A stretch of 64,000 bases of DNA from Streptomyces camponoticapitis (GCF_014646115.1 NZ_BMMV01000010.1:1-64000); one strand, 5' to 3'. Positions 1-8,037 are shown, numbered from the stretch's first letter. Translations and numbers: made by a program. The notes: generated by a model from the sequence alone, not told the origin.

Positions 1-27
1 CTTCAAGACCACAACCAGGTCTTGAAG
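1..27. promoter_or_regulatory. perfect 10-bp inverted repeat
   Basis: Arms CTTCAAGACC (1-10) and GGTCTTGAAG (18-27) are exact reverse complements around a 7-base centre. It lies 78 bp past the stop of the leftward MarR gene. It could be that gene's terminator or an operator for a gene left of the window. The sequence alone does not decide. Confidence 0.5.
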
Positions 28-105
28 GCCGACGTCACGCACGAGCCCGAATTAACCAACAGCGTCCGGACACCCCGGTACGGGCCACGGCATCGTCTCG
101 CGGGA

Positions 106-552
106 TCAGGGGAAGTCGGGGTCCCCGCCGACGTTGCTGATCATGCGGCGCAGCACTCCCAGCGCCCGTACGTACTCCGCGTCGTCGATGCCGTCGTGGA
201 TCCGCGCGCGCAGTTCGAGCACCAGCTTCTTGATCCGTGCGCGGCCGGCCTCCCCGGCCCCGGTGAGTGAGAGCCGGCCGTCGGCGCCGGTGGTGATCCA
301 GCCGCGCGCCAGCAGAATGTCGATGTCGGGACCGAGTGTCGTTCCCGGGTCCAGGTAGTCCCGCAGCCGGCGGGCAAGTTCGACCTGGCTCATGGCCGTC
401 GGCGCGCCCGCGAGCTGGTTGAGCACCCACCACTGCGGCTGGGACACCTGGAGGCGTGCCATCGCCTGACGGATGTGCGTGATGATCGCCTTGTTCGCGG
501 CTCCACTCCAGTAGCCGATGGGCTGCGCGGCCAGTGCGGTGTCAACGCTCAC
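106..552 (-). CDS. MarR-family winged-helix transcriptional regulator
   Basis: A 148-residue DNA-binding regulator of usual MarR length. The winged helix spans about residues 36-100: WWVLNQL, then SQVELARRL as recognition helices, then the wing around GRLSLTGAGEAGR. A helical C-terminal tail suits dimerisation. GTG at 552 was chosen over an upstream in-frame start because GGAGGTG lies 6 bases before it. The longer start would also place the promoter inside the gene. The promoter (598-628) has the 19-bp spacer and dyad typical of SoxR/MerR-activated genes, so redox or drug control is plausible. Ligand and targets are unknown. Confidence 0.88.
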   Translation of the reverse strand: MSVDTALAAQPIGYWSGAANKAIITHIRQAMARLQVSQPQWWVLNQLAGAPTAMSQVELARRLRDYLDPGTTLGPDIDILLARGWITTGADGRLSLTGAGEAGRARIKKLVLELRARIHDGIDDAEYVRALGVLRRMISNVGGDPDFP

Positions 553-597
553 TGTGGTCACCTCCGGGTCCACCTGCGGTTTGTTGCCGTGGTGACC

Positions 598-628
598 AAC
601 GTAGAACCTCAAGTCCACTCAAGGTCAA
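598..628 (-). promoter_or_regulatory. SoxR/MerR-type promoter of the MarR gene
   Basis: On the minus strand a TTGACC -35 (623-628) and a TACGTT -10 (598-603) are separated by exactly 19 bp. The spacer contains CCTTGAGTGGACTTGAGG (607-624), which matches the SoxR box CCTCAAGTTAACTTGAGG at 14 of 18 positions with the right half identical. An overlong 19-bp spacer with a centred dyad is the hallmark of promoters activated by MerR-family proteins. No soxR gene is in the window. Confidence 0.6.
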
Positions 629-660
629 GGCCGTTCGGGGACTTGCCGCACGCGACGCGA

Positions 661-694
661 GGGAGCCCCGTACCCGGTCGGGTACGGGGCTCCC
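661..694 (-). terminator. strong hairpin downstream of the response-regulator gene
   Basis: Perfect 15-bp stem GGGAGCCCCGTACCC / GGGTACGGGGCTCCC with a 4-base loop GGTC. It sits between the stop of the leftward response-regulator gene (741) and the MarR promoter, so it probably insulates the two units. Confidence 0.8.
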
Positions 695-740
695 CCAGGG
701 TCCTTCGGTACGGCTCCGGGGCCGCGGCGGCCCGCCCGGT

Positions 741-1400
741 TCAGCCGTGTCCGATACGGAATCCGACCCCTCGTACGGTGGTGATCCACGTACTGGCCCC
801 GAGCTTGCTGCGCAGACTGCTCACATGCGTGTCGATGGTCCGGCCCGACTTGGTCCAGGTCTCCTCCCACACCTGCGACATGAGCTGCTGACGGGAGACC
901 ACATGGTCGGGCCGGGAGACCAGCATGTGCAGGAGGTCGAACTCCTTGCGGGTCACCTTCACCAGCTCCTTCTCCAGCCGGACCTCGCGGGCGCCCGCGT
1001 CGATGTGCAGCGGACCGTGACTGACCTCCTGGGCGACCGGGGTCCCCGGGGAGGCCCGCCGCATGACGGCGTCCATCCGCGCCAGCAGCTCCCGGAATCC
1101 GTAGGGCTTGACGAGGTAGTCGTCGGCGCCGGCCTGTAATCCGAGGACCCGGTCGAGCTCGGTGCCCCGCGCGGTGACGGCGATGATCGGGGTGTCGGTG
1201 GAGTCGCGGATGGTGCGGCAGACCTGCAAGCCGTCGATGTCCGGCAACTCCAGGTCGAGCAGCACGAATTCGGCCTGCCGATGGGTCTTCAGCGCGGAGG
1301 CCCCGGTGCCGACGCTCGTCGCGTCGTTACCGTGCCGCCGCAGGCCGCGAACGAGGGTCTCCGCGGCGGCGGCGTCGTTTTCGATCACGAGTACACGCAC
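741..1400 (-). CDS. orphan OmpR-family response regulator
   Basis: A 219-residue two-domain regulator. The receiver domain (1-115) has phosphoacceptor D49 in VLLDLELP, T76 and K98 in LVKPY. The usual acidic pair reads E7-N8-D9, so one acidic position is altered. The OmpR/PhoB winged helix (about 125-218) ends in TVRGVGFRIGHG. GTG at 1400 has GGAG 8 bases upstream; an ATG at 1445 is the longer alternative. No kinase gene is adjacent. With an ARE-like operator just upstream and a butyrolactone-receptor-like TetR gene divergent from it, the layout resembles JadR1/JadR2-type antibiotic regulator pairs. That is inference from layout; the sequence does not show which cluster it controls. Confidence 0.85.
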   Translation of the reverse strand: MRVLVIENDAAAAETLVRGLRRHGNDATSVGTGASALKTHRQAEFVLLDLELPDIDGLQVCRTIRDSTDTPIIAVTARGTELDRVLGLQAGADDYLVKPYGFRELLARMDAVMRRASPGTPVAQEVSHGPLHIDAGAREVRLEKELVKVTRKEFDLLHMLVSRPDHVVSRQQLMSQVWEETWTKSGRTIDTHVSSLRSKLGASTWITTVRGVGFRIGHG

Positions 1401-1445
1401 GACTTGATCTCCGTATTCGTCTGCCTCAGCCTGGGAGATGACCAT

Positions 1446-1469
1446 AACAAACCTAACCGTCTGTTTGTC
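1446..1469. promoter_or_regulatory. ARE-like operator upstream of the response regulator
   Basis: Arms ACAAAC (1447-1452) and GTTTGT (1463-1468) form an inverted repeat around CTAACCGTCT. The right half CCGTCTGTTT matches the butyrolactone-receptor half-site CGGTNTGTTT closely. It lies about 46 bp upstream of the chosen start codon of the response regulator, where a repressor would block transcription. Confidence 0.6.
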
Positions 1470-1591
1470 AAGGTGATTGGAGTCGTCTGTCGACCGTTAT
1501 CGCCCTGGATCTGTCTGGGTTAGGGTGTAAATTCCAGTCAAAATGGCTGAGATGGGATACTTCGAGTCAAGAAGCGGAATGCGTGACGGGT

Positions 1592-1619
1592 ACACAAAAC
1601 CAGCACGACGGTTTATTGT
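1592..1619. promoter_or_regulatory. second ARE-like operator, upstream of the TetR gene
   Basis: Arms ACACAAAACC (1592-1601) and GGTTTATTGT (1610-1619) pair at 8 of 10 positions around an 8-base centre. The arrangement resembles autoregulatory elements bound by gamma-butyrolactone receptors. It lies about 67 bp upstream of the TetR start, consistent with autoregulation. Confidence 0.5.
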
Positions 1620-1685
1620 GGTGATCGAAGCGGCCGGGGGATACGGAGAGCCGCCATCTCCCCTAGAGACGTTGAGGTGTGACTC

Positions 1686-2462
1686 GTGGCGAAGCAGGCA
1701 AGGGGCGAGCGGACCCGGAACGCCCTGGTGCGGGCAGCTGCCGAAGTCTTCGACCGGGCCGGTTACGAACGTGCGAATCTCACCACGATCAGCGAGACCG
1801 CGGGGGTGACCAAGGGAGCCCTGTCGTTCCACTTCGCGCACAAGGAGGAACTCGCCCGCGCGGTTCAGGAGTTGGCCTGCGCGCACTCCCGGACCGCCTT
1901 CGAGGCCCTGAACGGCCGTGACACGACCGCCGTTCAGACCCTGATAGACATCACGCACGCGCTCACCGAGCAGCTGCGCGGCAGCGCGACCGTCCGGGCG
2001 GGTCTGCGGCTGTCCGGCGAACGCGCCGACGCGGACCCCGCGTTGGACTGCTCCCGGATCTGGCTGGACGCGATGTGCCAGGCGCTCCAGCGCGACCGGG
2101 CGGACCGGAGCATCGCCCCCGGGGCGGACCCCCCGGCGGTCGCCGCGCTGGCGCTCGCCATGACCACCGGTATGGAAGTCCTGGTCCGGGGCAACGGGTC
2201 GGTGCCGCCGTCGGGTCAGCGGCCCGGCGCCCACAGTCCGCCGAGGCAGTGGCTCACCCGGTTCTGGACCCTGCTCCTGCCCCAGGTGGCCTCGCTCGAC
2301 CATCTGCATGCCCTGCTGCCGGGCGGCAGTCTCCTCGTCACCGCCGGGCCCGATCCGGGCGCGCGGAGCACACCGCCGTATCCCGGTGAGTGGTACGAGC
2401 CGACGCCGGTGGAGAGCGTGCGGGGCGCGCCGTGGTGGCGCTCGGCCCCGAACGCGCCGTAA
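1686..2462 (+). CDS. TetR regulator of the gamma-butyrolactone receptor (ScbR/ArpA) type
   Basis: A 258-residue TetR-family repressor. The N-terminal helix-turn-helix is characteristic of butyrolactone receptors and pseudo-receptors: ALVRAAAEVFDRAGYE followed by VTKGALSFHFAHKEELA (about residues 13-60). The C-terminal part (70-220) is the ligand and dimerisation domain; the last 40 residues are an unusual proline- and glycine-rich extension. GTG at 1686 has GAGGTG upstream. It is divergent from the response-regulator gene, with two ARE-like sites in the gap. The family controls antibiotic clusters in response to diffusible butyrolactones. Whether this member binds a butyrolactone or is a pseudo-receptor cannot be told. 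No synthase gene (AfsA type) is nearby. Confidence 0.85.
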   Translation: MAKQARGERTRNALVRAAAEVFDRAGYERANLTTISETAGVTKGALSFHFAHKEELARAVQELACAHSRTAFEALNGRDTTAVQTLIDITHALTEQLRGSATVRAGLRLSGERADADPALDCSRIWLDAMCQALQRDRADRSIAPGADPPAVAALALAMTTGMEVLVRGNGSVPPSGQRPGAHSPPRQWLTRFWTLLLPQVASLDHLHALLPGGSLLVTAGPDPGARSTPPYPGEWYEPTPVESVRGAPWWRSAPNAP

Positions 2463-2538
2463 CGACGAGGCTCCCGCGTACCGACGAGTCCCCGCGCCCA
2501 CGCGAGCGTTCCCCGTCGGCCGCGCGGGTGAGGGCGTC

Positions 2539-3330
2539 TCAGACCTGGACCACCTTCACGCCGCGCTCCTCGAACAGCTTCGCCTGTTCGGGGGCGCCCG
2601 CGTCCGTGATCAGTGTGCTGATGGCGTCGGTCGGGCAGATCCGGGCGAAGGCCGGCGTGCCCAGTTTCGAGCTGTCCGCCACCACCACGAGCCGGCGTGC
2701 CCTCTCGGCGAGAAGCGCGTTGATGCTCGCCTCGTGTTCGCTGCGCGCGCCGGCCCCGGCCGTCACGTCCACCGCGTCCGCGCCGATGAAGGCGATGTCC
2801 AGACTCACCTCGCCGAGGATGTGCCGGGCCAGCGGCCCCACCAGCTCGTACGACTGCGGCATCGCCACCCCGCCCGTGGTCACGATCTTGATGTGCGGGC
2901 GTACGGCCAGCTCATGGGCGATGTTCAGCGCGTTGGTCACCAGGGTGACGGCCGGCTCGCCGCCCCGGTCCGACATGTCGGCCAGATCGCCGCGCGTGGC
3001 GATGGCCCGCGCGACCTCGGCCGTCGTCGTCCCGCCGTTGAGCCCGACGACCATGCCCCGGTACACCAGCGCGGCGGCGGCGCGGCCGATGCGCTGCTTC
3101 TCCGCCGACCGCCCCACCGACTTGTAGCGGGGCGGCAGCCCGTACGAGACGGAGTGCGCCACCGCCCCGCCCCGGGTCCGTGTGAGCAGTTGCTGCTCGG
3201 CGAGATGATCGAGATCCCTGCGTACGGTCGCCGCCGACACGGACAGCTCGGCCGCGACGACGTCCACGTCCAACCGGCCCCGCTCCGCGAGCAGTTCGAG
3301 CAGGGTGTTGTGCCGTTCGTACCGGTTCAC
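2539..3330 (-). CDS. DeoR/GlpR-family transcriptional regulator
   Basis: A 263-residue sugar-type DeoR regulator. The N-terminal HTH (RYERHNTLLELLAERG, then SVSAATVRRDLDHL, residues 3-50) is followed by a wing (LTRTRGGAVAH) and the DeoR sensor domain (about 75-250). The sensor carries the family motif VGLNGGTTTAEVARAI and a D-rich centre (DIAFIGADAVD). GTG at 3330 is preceded by AAGGAG at 5 bases. It is divergent from a SIS-domain gene. The 12-bp inverted repeat in the gap is the likely operator, so it probably controls both itself and the SIS gene with a phosphosugar effector. Confidence 0.88.
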   Translation of the reverse strand: MNRYERHNTLLELLAERGRLDVDVVAAELSVSAATVRRDLDHLAEQQLLTRTRGGAVAHSVSYGLPPRYKSVGRSAEKQRIGRAAAALVYRGMVVGLNGGTTTAEVARAIATRGDLADMSDRGGEPAVTLVTNALNIAHELAVRPHIKIVTTGGVAMPQSYELVGPLARHILGEVSLDIAFIGADAVDVTAGAGARSEHEASINALLAERARRLVVVADSSKLGTPAFARICPTDAISTLITDAGAPEQAKLFEERGVKVVQV

Positions 3331-3360
3331 CGCATCTCCTTCGTCACGCTCCGGATCATT

Positions 3361-3402
3361 CAAGCACCTTCATACCGGAAGGACTTTGCTTGAAGGTGCT
3401 TG
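3361..3402. promoter_or_regulatory. inverted repeat, likely DeoR operator
   Basis: CAAGCACCTTCA (3361-3372) and TGAAGGTGCTTG (3391-3402) are exact reverse complements 18 bp apart. TGCTTGAA occurs again around the right arm. The element sits midway between the divergent DeoR and SIS genes, where one bound regulator could cover both promoters. Confidence 0.65.
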
Positions 3403-3466
3403 AAAGTCTCACCTAGCATGCATGAACGAGCATTTCTGTTGCGGAGATCGAGAGTGGAGAGCCGAC

Positions 3467-4357
3467 GTGACGTTTGTCCAGACGGAACTGGCCAGCCAGC
3501 CCGCGAGCTGGAGCCGGGCGGCGGGGCTGGCCGAGGGCCTGCGCGGTTCGGGCCGACTGCCCGAGGCCGGTGAGCGCACGGCCGTCGTCGGCTGCGGCAC
3601 CTCCTACTACATGGCGCAGGCGTACGCGGCGCTGCGCGAGGGCGCCGGTCAGGGGGAGACCGACGCGTTCGCCGCGTCCGAGTTCCCGGCCGGCCGCCGC
3701 TACGACCGCATCGTGGCGCTCACCCGGTCGGGCACGACCACCGAGGTCCTCCAACTGCTGGCCGCCGCACGCGGCACGGCCCGAACCACCGCGATCACCG
3801 CGGACCCCGAGACGCCGATCCGCTCGGCCGCCGACGACCTGGTGGTCCTGGACTTCGCCGACGAACAGTCCGTCGTGCAGACCCGGTTCGCCACCACGGC
3901 CCTCACCCTGCTCCGCGCCCATCTCGGCCTGCACACCGCCTCCGTGGTCGCCGACGGCGAGCGGGCCGTCAGCGAGCCGCTGCCCGAAGGGGTCACCGAC
4001 TGCTCGCAGTTCACCTTCCTCGGACAGGGCTGGACCGTCGGACTGGCCAACGAGGGCGCGCTCAAGATGCGGGAGGCGGCGCTCGCCTGGACGGAGTCGT
4101 ACGCGGCGATGGAGTACCGGCACGGCCCCATCAGCATCACCACCGAGGGTACGGCGACCTGGCTGCTCGGCCCGGCGCCCGACGGTCTCGCCGAACAGGT
4201 CGCGGCGACCGGCGGACTGTGGGTCGCCGGTGAACTCGACCCGCTGGCCGAACTCGTGAGGATCCAGCGTCTGGCCCTGGCCCTCGCCGACGCGCGGGGT
4301 CTCGATCCCGACAGGCCGCGCCACCTCACCCGTTCGGTGATCCTCGCCGCCGAGTAG
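3467..4357 (+). CDS. SIS-domain phosphosugar isomerase/deaminase-like protein
   Basis: A 296-residue protein with two SIS (sugar isomerase) halves, as in the C-terminal part of glucosamine-6-phosphate synthase but without its amidotransferase domain. The first SIS half has VVGCGTSYYMAQAYAA and the phosphosugar loop LTRSGTTTEVLQLL (about residues 35-95). The second has FLGQGWTVGLANEGALKMREAALAW in pieces, plus EYRHGPISI (about 185-235), the GlmS-like catalytic region. GTG at 3467 has GGAG 8 bases upstream. Divergent pairing with a DeoR gene points to amino-sugar or fructosamine-type catabolism. The exact substrate is unknown. Confidence 0.82.
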   Translation: MTFVQTELASQPASWSRAAGLAEGLRGSGRLPEAGERTAVVGCGTSYYMAQAYAALREGAGQGETDAFAASEFPAGRRYDRIVALTRSGTTTEVLQLLAAARGTARTTAITADPETPIRSAADDLVVLDFADEQSVVQTRFATTALTLLRAHLGLHTASVVADGERAVSEPLPEGVTDCSQFTFLGQGWTVGLANEGALKMREAALAWTESYAAMEYRHGPISITTEGTATWLLGPAPDGLAEQVAATGGLWVAGELDPLAELVRIQRLALALADARGLDPDRPRHLTRSVILAAE

Positions 4358-4668
4358 CGGAGGGGGCGCGGAGGCCGGGCGGCCGTAGGGCGCCGGGCGG
4401 ACGAGGGCCGGAGACGTGGGCAACTGCTCCGGCCCTCAAGGTGATTGCACTGTTTCGGACTGTTGTGCGATAGCTCATACCAGAGCGGGATGCTCTGTGG
4501 GCAAGTTCGTCAACTGCCCGCCGTAACTGACTATTCGCCAACTACCGTGAGTGCTCGGCGATCAACGCTGGGCTTCCTTCGCATGTCCGCCCGCCGTCCC
4601 GTCGACGACCGCGCACCACACCGCCGCAGAACACCGAATGCCTGGGGCCCCACGTACCGAGGACTCTG
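4358..4668. other. intergenic region before the conservon
   Basis: 311 bp without a convincing gene. It holds the terminator of the SIS gene (4403-4437) and must contain the conservon promoter. The stretch 4440-4560 is less GC-rich than its surroundings, but I see no -35/-10 pair I would trust. Confidence 0.5.
4403..4437 (+). terminator. hairpin terminator of the SIS gene
   Basis: Perfect 11-bp stem GAGGGCCGGAG (4403-4413) / CTCCGGCCCTC (4427-4437) with a 13-base loop, 46 bp past the stop of the SIS gene. Confidence 0.75.
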
Positions 4669-6600
4669 ATGTCTCAACTTCGCGCACCCACCGCGCGACC
4701 CGAACGCCGTGAAGGCGGACGGCACGGCCGGCCCGGCAGCCGCCCGCCCGCGGCCAAGGCGTCACCGGCCAAGGGCGCGCCGGCGCCCCGGCCCCGCGCG
4801 CCGGCGTCACCCGAACGACGTCTACGCCCCCAGCTCCTGCGCGCCGCCCTGGTGCCGACGGTCATGGCCACGCTCAGCGGCCTGCTCGCCGTGCTCGTCA
4901 CCGTACGCTCCGGCGGTGTACGGCCGACCCCCGAGATCTGGGCGGCCGTCGGCGGCACGGTGCTGGTCGGCGTCGTCGCGGCGACGGCCGCCGTGGTGGG
5001 CGCCGACCGCGCCACCAAGTCGGTGATCGACCGCTGCAACGCGCTCCGCCGGTCGAGCGCCCGCGCCCAGGCCGACCTGCGCGGCGTCGTCGAACAGCTC
5101 CGCCGAGGCGAGGGCCCGCCGCCGCGCCGCACACCGGCGGTGAAGGCCCCCGTCGGCGACGAACTCGACCTGCTCGCCCAGGAACTTGGACGCTCCCAGG
5201 AAGTAGCCGTCGCCGCCGTCGTGCAGGCGTCCCGGCTGTCGAGCAGCGTCGGCAACGAACAGAAGGTCGAGGTCTTCGTCAACCTCGCCCGCAGACTCCA
5301 GTCACTCGTGCACCGGGAGATCCAGCTCCTGGACGAGCTGGAGAACAAGGTCGAGGACCCCGACCTGCTGAAAGGTCTCTTCCATGTCGACCATCTCGCC
5401 ACCCGCATCCGCAGGCACGCCGAGAACCTCGCCGTACTCGGCGGGGCCATCTCACGCCGCCAGTGGAGCCGGCCGGTCGCGCTGACCGAGGTGCTGCGCT
5501 CGGCGATCGCCGAGGTGGAGCAGTACCCGCGCGTCAAACTCGTGCCGCCCGTCAACGGCACCCTGCGCGGCCACGCCGTAGCCGACGTCGTCCATCTGCT
5601 GGCCGAACTGGTCGAGAACGCCACGGTGTTCTCCGCGCCGCACACCCAGGTCCTGCTCCGGGCCCAGCAGGTCACCGCCGGGCTCGCCATCGAGGTGGAG
5701 GACCGCGGGCTCGGCATGCCGGCCGACGAGCAGAAACGGATGAACGCCCTGCTCGCCGACCCCGACCAGGTCAATGTCGCCCATCTTCTCCAGGACGGGC
5801 GTATCGGGCTGTTCGTGGTGTCCGCCCTCGCCCGCAGGCACGGCATCGCCGTCCGTCTGCACACCAACATCTACGGCGGTATCCAGGCCGTACTCGTCCT
5901 GCCGCAGGGTCTGTTGGGCGCCGACCCGGACGGCCCGCAGCAGGCCGGGCAGACTCCCGTCAGCGCTCCCGCGCCCCCGCCCGTGCCCGCGCCCGTGCCC
6001 CCGCCATCGAACGAACCCGCGCCCGCCCCCACGCAGGCGTACGAGGCGGAGCCCGGCCCCGTGACCGAGACCCGGCAGCCGTACCCTCAGCCCCAGGCCC
6101 AGCGCACCTCGCACCGGCGGACGTCCGGCCGACGGCCGCTGCCCGTACGCGGCGAGCGCGCCGCGCGCGCCACACCGGCCGACGCACGTCCCGGCCCGAG
6201 CCCGCGGCTCCAGCCGGAGGCCCCGCTCCGGCCCGAGTTCCGGCGGGTGCCCGACCCGTCGCTGCCCGACCCGTCACCGGATCCCTCCGTACCCGGCGTC
6301 GTGCGCGGCACCATGGACCTGGACCGGCCCCAACTGCCCAAGCGGCGCAGCCAGGAGCACCTCGTCCCCCAGTTGCGGGACGCGCCCGCCCCGCCCGGCG
6401 ACGGCGAACCGGCGCTCCACGATCCCGGTCTGATGGCCGCCTTCCAGCGCGGTATCGGGCTCGCCGAGGCGCAGCCCGCCAGGGACCCCGGGCCCGGTCC
6501 CGCCGCACCTCGACCCCCGGCCGGGGCCCCAGCTCCCAGCCCCGTGACGGAACTGCCGGATCCGCACCGCCACGACCGAGACAACCCCCACAAGGAGTAG
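4669..6600 (+). CDS. cvnA: conservon sensor-kinase-like protein CvnA
   Basis: A 643-residue membrane protein that opens a conservon operon. A basic, proline-rich N-terminus is followed by two TM helices (about 60-79 and 91-111) separated by only a few extracytoplasmic residues. The histidine-containing DHLATR segment (about 241-246) and a HATPase_c domain follow, with N-box LLAELVENATVF (320-330), G1 DRGLGM (345-350) and G2 DGRIGLFV (386-393). Residues 420-643 are a long proline-rich tail (PAPPPVPAPVPPP). In the family CvnA works with CvnB-D as a membrane-associated, GPCR-like switch; no response regulator is adjacent. Next comes cvnB after 6 bp. Confidence 0.93.
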   Translation: MSQLRAPTARPERREGGRHGRPGSRPPAAKASPAKGAPAPRPRAPASPERRLRPQLLRAALVPTVMATLSGLLAVLVTVRSGGVRPTPEIWAAVGGTVLVGVVAATAAVVGADRATKSVIDRCNALRRSSARAQADLRGVVEQLRRGEGPPPRRTPAVKAPVGDELDLLAQELGRSQEVAVAAVVQASRLSSSVGNEQKVEVFVNLARRLQSLVHREIQLLDELENKVEDPDLLKGLFHVDHLATRIRRHAENLAVLGGAISRRQWSRPVALTEVLRSAIAEVEQYPRVKLVPPVNGTLRGHAVADVVHLLAELVENATVFSAPHTQVLLRAQQVTAGLAIEVEDRGLGMPADEQKRMNALLADPDQVNVAHLLQDGRIGLFVVSALARRHGIAVRLHTNIYGGIQAVLVLPQGLLGADPDGPQQAGQTPVSAPAPPPVPAPVPPPSNEPAPAPTQAYEAEPGPVTETRQPYPQPQAQRTSHRRTSGRRPLPVRGERAARATPADARPGPSPRLQPEAPLRPEFRRVPDPSLPDPSPDPSVPGVVRGTMDLDRPQLPKRRSQEHLVPQLRDAPAPPGDGEPALHDPGLMAAFQRGIGLAEAQPARDPGPGPAAPRPPAGAPAPSPVTELPDPHRHDRDNPHKE

Positions 6601-6606
6601 ATCACC

Positions 6607-7044
6607 ATGGCGAGCGATGCGCCGACAGGCCACGTCTCCGACCTCGACTGGCTGCTCAGCGGCCTGGTCCAACGGGTGCCGTACACCCGCAGCGCGGTAC
6701 TCCTCTCCTCCGACGGACTCGTCAGATCAGTGCACGGCCTCGACCCCGACAGCGCCGACCACATGGCCGCTCTCGCCTCCGGCCTCTACTCCCTCGGCCG
6801 CAGCGCGGGCGCGCGCTTCGGCGACACCAGCGAGGTGCGCCAGGTGGTGGTGGAGCTGGACGCCACCCTGCTCTTCGTCTCGACGGCGGGCTCCGGGACC
6901 TGCCTCGCCGTGCTGGCCGGACGTGAGGCGGACGCGGCCGTCCTCGGCTACGAGATGGCGATGCTGGTCAAGAGCGTCCGGCCGTATCTGGCGACCCCTG
7001 TCAGGCAGGCGGCCGGCACCACATCGAGCGTCACGGGGCCCTGA
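6607..7044 (+). CDS. cvnB: conservon roadblock/LC7 protein CvnB
   Basis: A 145-residue roadblock/LC7-fold protein, second gene of the conservon. The domain covers about residues 8-120 (LDWLLSGLVQRVPYTRSAVLLSSDGLV, read in segments, and GSGTCLAVLAG). In the family these proteins dimerise and modulate the nucleotide state of the CvnD GTPase. The ATG follows AAGGAG at the end of cvnA. cvnC begins 2 bp after the stop, so translation is probably coupled. Confidence 0.93.
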   Translation: MASDAPTGHVSDLDWLLSGLVQRVPYTRSAVLLSSDGLVRSVHGLDPDSADHMAALASGLYSLGRSAGARFGDTSEVRQVVVELDATLLFVSTAGSGTCLAVLAGREADAAVLGYEMAMLVKSVRPYLATPVRQAAGTTSSVTGP

Positions 7045-7046
7045 GC

Positions 7047-7418
7047 GTGACGGTCCCGACCGACGGGCCGTGGCTGGACGACGCGGCGGGCCGGCTCATC
7101 CGCCCCTACACGGTCAGCGGCGGCCGGACCCGCCCGACGGCCGAGCTGGATCTGATGTCCCTGGTCATGGCCACGGGGGCGGCGAGCGAGATGTATTACG
7201 GCCCCGAGCACAGCGAGGCCCTCGGCCTCTGCCAGGGGCCGACCTCGGTGGCGGAGATCGCCGGGCATCTGCGGCTGCCCGCCGTCGTGACCAAGATCCT
7301 GCTCTCCGACCTGATGGACAGCGGCGCGGTCACCGTCCGGCCACCGCACAACTTCGACAATCCCAGCGACTGTTCCCTCCTGGAGGCAGTACTCGATGGC
7401 CTACGACGACAGCTCTGA
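7047..7418 (+). CDS. cvnC: conservon DUF742 protein CvnC
   Basis: A 123-residue DUF742 protein of standard length, with the family hallmarks RPYTVSGGRTRP (about 14-25) and a winged-helix-like core ending LSDLMDSGAVTVRPP. The GTG start lies 2 bp after cvnB and the end overlaps cvnD by 23 bp. Its molecular role in conservons is not well defined; it forms part of the CvnA-D complex. Confidence 0.93.
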   Translation: MTVPTDGPWLDDAAGRLIRPYTVSGGRTRPTAELDLMSLVMATGAASEMYYGPEHSEALGLCQGPTSVAEIAGHLRLPAVVTKILLSDLMDSGAVTVRPPHNFDNPSDCSLLEAVLDGLRRQL

Positions 7419-8037
7419 CCCCTTTCCCACCCCCTTCCCGACCGCGCTGAAGGTGCTGGTGGCCGGCGGTTTCGGGGTGGGCAAGACGACATTCGTGGGA
7501 TCGGTCAGCGAGATCGCACCGCTGAGCACCGAGGAGCTGCTGACGCAGGTCGGGGCCGATACGGACGATCTGACGGGTGTCGAGCTGAAGACCTCGACCA
7601 CCGTCGCCATGGACTTCGGCCGGATAACGCTCGACGAGCGCCATGTGCTCTATCTCTTCGGTACCCCCGGTCAGGAGCGCTTCTGGTTCATGTGGGACGA
7701 GCTCTGCCGGGGCGCGCTCGGCGCGATCGTCCTCGCGGACACCCGGCGGCTGGAGAACTCCTTCTCCGCGGTCGACTTCTTCGAGCAGCGCGGCATCGGA
7801 TTCGTCGTCGCCGTCAACGAGTTCGACGGCAGCTTCCGTTACGACCCCGAGGAGGTCCGGGCGGCGATCGACCTGCGGCCGGACGTGCCCGTCGTGCTAT
7901 GCGACGCGCGCATCGCCAGCTCCGGGATCCGGACGCTCGTCACACTCGTCCAGCATCTGCTCACCGCCCTTCCCGTGGCCGATGCCGCCGACACCGCCGT
8001 GTCGAGCGGTGTCGTCCCGGACGACGGGGCGGCGTGA
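7396..8037 (+). CDS. cvnD: conservon Ras-like GTPase CvnD
   Basis: A 213-residue small GTPase. The P-loop is GGFGVGKTT (about 24-32), switch II is LFGTPGQERFWFMW and the guanine-specificity loop is VAVNEFDG (N-x-x-D variant of NKxD). It acts at the membrane as the nucleotide switch of the conservon. GGAGG lies upstream of the ATG inside the cvnC end. The TGA overlaps the ATG of the following GAF gene by one base, so the GAF protein is very likely translated with it. Confidence 0.93.
   Translation: MAYDDSSDPFPTPFPTALKVLVAGGFGVGKTTFVGSVSEIAPLSTEELLTQVGADTDDLTGVELKTSTTVAMDFGRITLDERHVLYLFGTPGQERFWFMWDELCRGALGAIVLADTRRLENSFSAVDFFEQRGIGFVVAVNEFDGSFRYDPEEVRAAIDLRPDVPVVLCDARIASSGIRTLVTLVQHLLTALPVADAADTAVSSGVVPDDGAA

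Noticed and set aside
1..4400. A secondary-metabolite gene cluster at the left end
   Set aside because: Only regulators typical of such clusters are present. No PKS, NRPS, terpene or RiPP biosynthetic gene is in the window.
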